Of a DNA stretch of 64,000 nt, positions 63,227 to 64,000 are shown one piece after another. The translations under genes were made by a program, and so were the position numbers. Under the pieces are notes generated by a model. That model saw only the letters and a list, made by a program, of their open reading frames with translations. It was not told where the DNA came from and ran no database searches. Source of the stretch: DASSUW01 sp963811895 (GTDB taxonomy: Bacteria > Actinomycetota > Thermoleophilia > Solirubrobacterales > Solirubrobacteraceae); contig CAWETE010000015.1 in the NCBI GenBank assembly GCA_963811895.1, positions 62,001 to 126,000 on the forward strand, in the 5' to 3' direction. Numbering within the stretch: the first letter of the stretch is position 1; each line of letters starts with the position of its first letter.

Positions 63227-64000
63227 TGTACGTCGAGCTCCACGCCCATTCGGCCTTCTCCTTCTTAGACGGCGCCTCGCAGCCCGACGAGCTGGCCACC
63301 GCCGCGGCCGAGCTCGGCTACGAGGCGATGGCGCTGACCGACCACAACAGCGTCTCGGGCTCGATGGAGTTCGTGCAGGCGGCGGCGCCGCTCGGCCTGC
63401 GGGCCATCCACGGCGCGGAGGTGGATCTCGACGACGGCCGTCACCTGACGCTGCTGGTGGAGAGCGAACGGGGCTGGCGCAACCTGTGCCACCTGCTCAC
63501 CCGCGCGCACGCGCACACGCGTGGGGCGGTCGACGAGAAGGTCGAGGACCGTGCGGCCCGCCGGTCGGGCATCGGCCGCCGGGAGTCGCTGGTCGGCACG
63601 CGCATGCGGCGGGTCGACGTGCCGCCCGAGCTGTCCCTGGCGGCGATCGAGGAGCACGCCGAAGGGCTGGTGTGCCTGAGCGGCTGCGCTCTGCGCGGGG
63701 TGCACGACGAGCCGACGCTGCGGCGGCTGCTGGGGGTGTTCGGTGCTGACCGGCTGCGAGTCGAGCTGCAGCGGCCGTTCCTGCGCGACGACCGGGCGCG
63801 CAACCGGGCGCTGGCCGATCTGGCTTCTCGGCTGGGCGTGGCCACGGTGGCCACCGGCAACGTCCACGCGCACGCGCGCGAGCGCGCGCTGCTGCAGGAC
63901 GCGTTCACGGCGCTGCGCCATCACACGACTTTGGATGCCTCGGAGCCGATGCGGCGCGGCAACTTCTCGCACGTGCTGGCCTCGCCGGAGGCGATGGCCG
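63226..64000 (+). CDS. dnaE2: Error-prone DNA polymerase DnaE2, N-terminal part (runs off the window)
   Basis: PHP domain of a C-family polymerase: YVELHAHSAFSFLDGASQPD, EAMALTDHNSVSGSMEFVQ, IHGAEVDL and LSGCALRGV. The visible 258 codons match the beginning of DnaE2 rather than DnaE1 (shorter PHP, SAFSFLDGAS). GTG start directly after the LexA box. Works with ImuB (56379) in translesion synthesis during SOS response. The remainder lies beyond base 64000. Confidence 0.88.
   Translation, partial: MYVELHAHSAFSFLDGASQPDELATAAAELGYEAMALTDHNSVSGSMEFVQAAAPLGLRAIHGAEVDLDDGRHLTLLVESERGWRNLCHLLTRAHAHTRGAVDEKVEDRAARRSGIGRRESLVGTRMRRVDVPPELSLAAIEEHAEGLVCLSGCALRGVHDEPTLRRLLGVFGADRLRVELQRPFLRDDRARNRALADLASRLGVATVATGNVHAHARERALLQDAFTALRHHTTLDASEPMRRGNFSHVLASPEAMA

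Overview
The window is GC-rich (about 70% by eye) actinobacterial-type DNA. GTG, TTG and possibly ATA starts, ATGA/GTGA stop-start overlaps, an actinobacterial LexA box (GAAC-N4-GTTC), an ImuB/DnaE2 mutasome and several protein families I associate with Solirubrobacterales point to class Thermoleophilia (Solirubrobacter/Conexibacter-like). This assignment is inference; there is no rRNA in the window.

Layout. (1) 1-12076: the end of one gene followed by four very large genes (1142, 847, 1420 and 553 aa), each joined to the next by a stop-start overlap of a few bases; function unknown. (2) 12.1-20.8 kb: mixed region with a small winged-helix-like protein, a secreted crystallin-like/CARDB protein, a PepSY protein divergent from an orphan OmpR-type regulator, a frameshifted periplasmic adaptor, a cyclase-like/zinc-alcohol-dehydrogenase/membrane-protein operon and two hypothetical genes. 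(3) 20.9-31.9 kb: a secreted hydrolase, a four-gene operon (LolD-like ATPase, FtsX-type permease, two membrane-anchored hydrolases), a NarL-type two-component pair and a membrane protein. (4) 31.9-38.2 kb: a segment bounded by two perfect 171-bp direct repeats made of the 3' part of a tRNA-Leu gene plus a 112-bp tail; it carries a second NarL-type pair and small membrane proteins, then transposase and sigma-like remnants. (5) 38.8-50.7 kb: a catabolic cluster with a LigM-like THF-dependent aromatic O-demethylase, a MetF-like reductase, a thioesterase, a CoA ligase, an amidohydrolase, a MaoC hydratase, an SDR dehydrogenase, a complete Liv-type ABC importer with fused ATPases and a MarR regulator. 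I read this as uptake and side-chain shortening of methoxylated phenylpropanoids (ferulate-type acids), with the methyl group passed to tetrahydrofolate. A shared palindrome (TCAGGC-A-GCYTGA) marks the ligase start, the importer promoter and the marR promoter. (6) 50.7-53.2 kb: secreted hydrolase, LacI fragment, ricin-type lectin and an unidentified remnant. (7) 53.2-64.0 kb: chromosomal backbone with intact tRNA-Leu(GAG), lexA, 3-hydroxyacyl-CoA dehydrogenase, RNase P RNA, imuB, an envelope-type group (aminotransferase, small membrane protein, methyltransferase, sulfatase-like protein) and the start of dnaE2.

How parts work together. LexA boxes precede lexA, imuB and dnaE2, giving a local SOS mutagenesis regulon. 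The tRNA-Leu 3' fragments at 20.8 (decayed), 31.9 and 38.0 kb, together with the intact gene at 53.3 kb, look like tandem integration scars, so the catabolic cluster may have arrived as a genomic island at this tRNA. No integrase gene remains.
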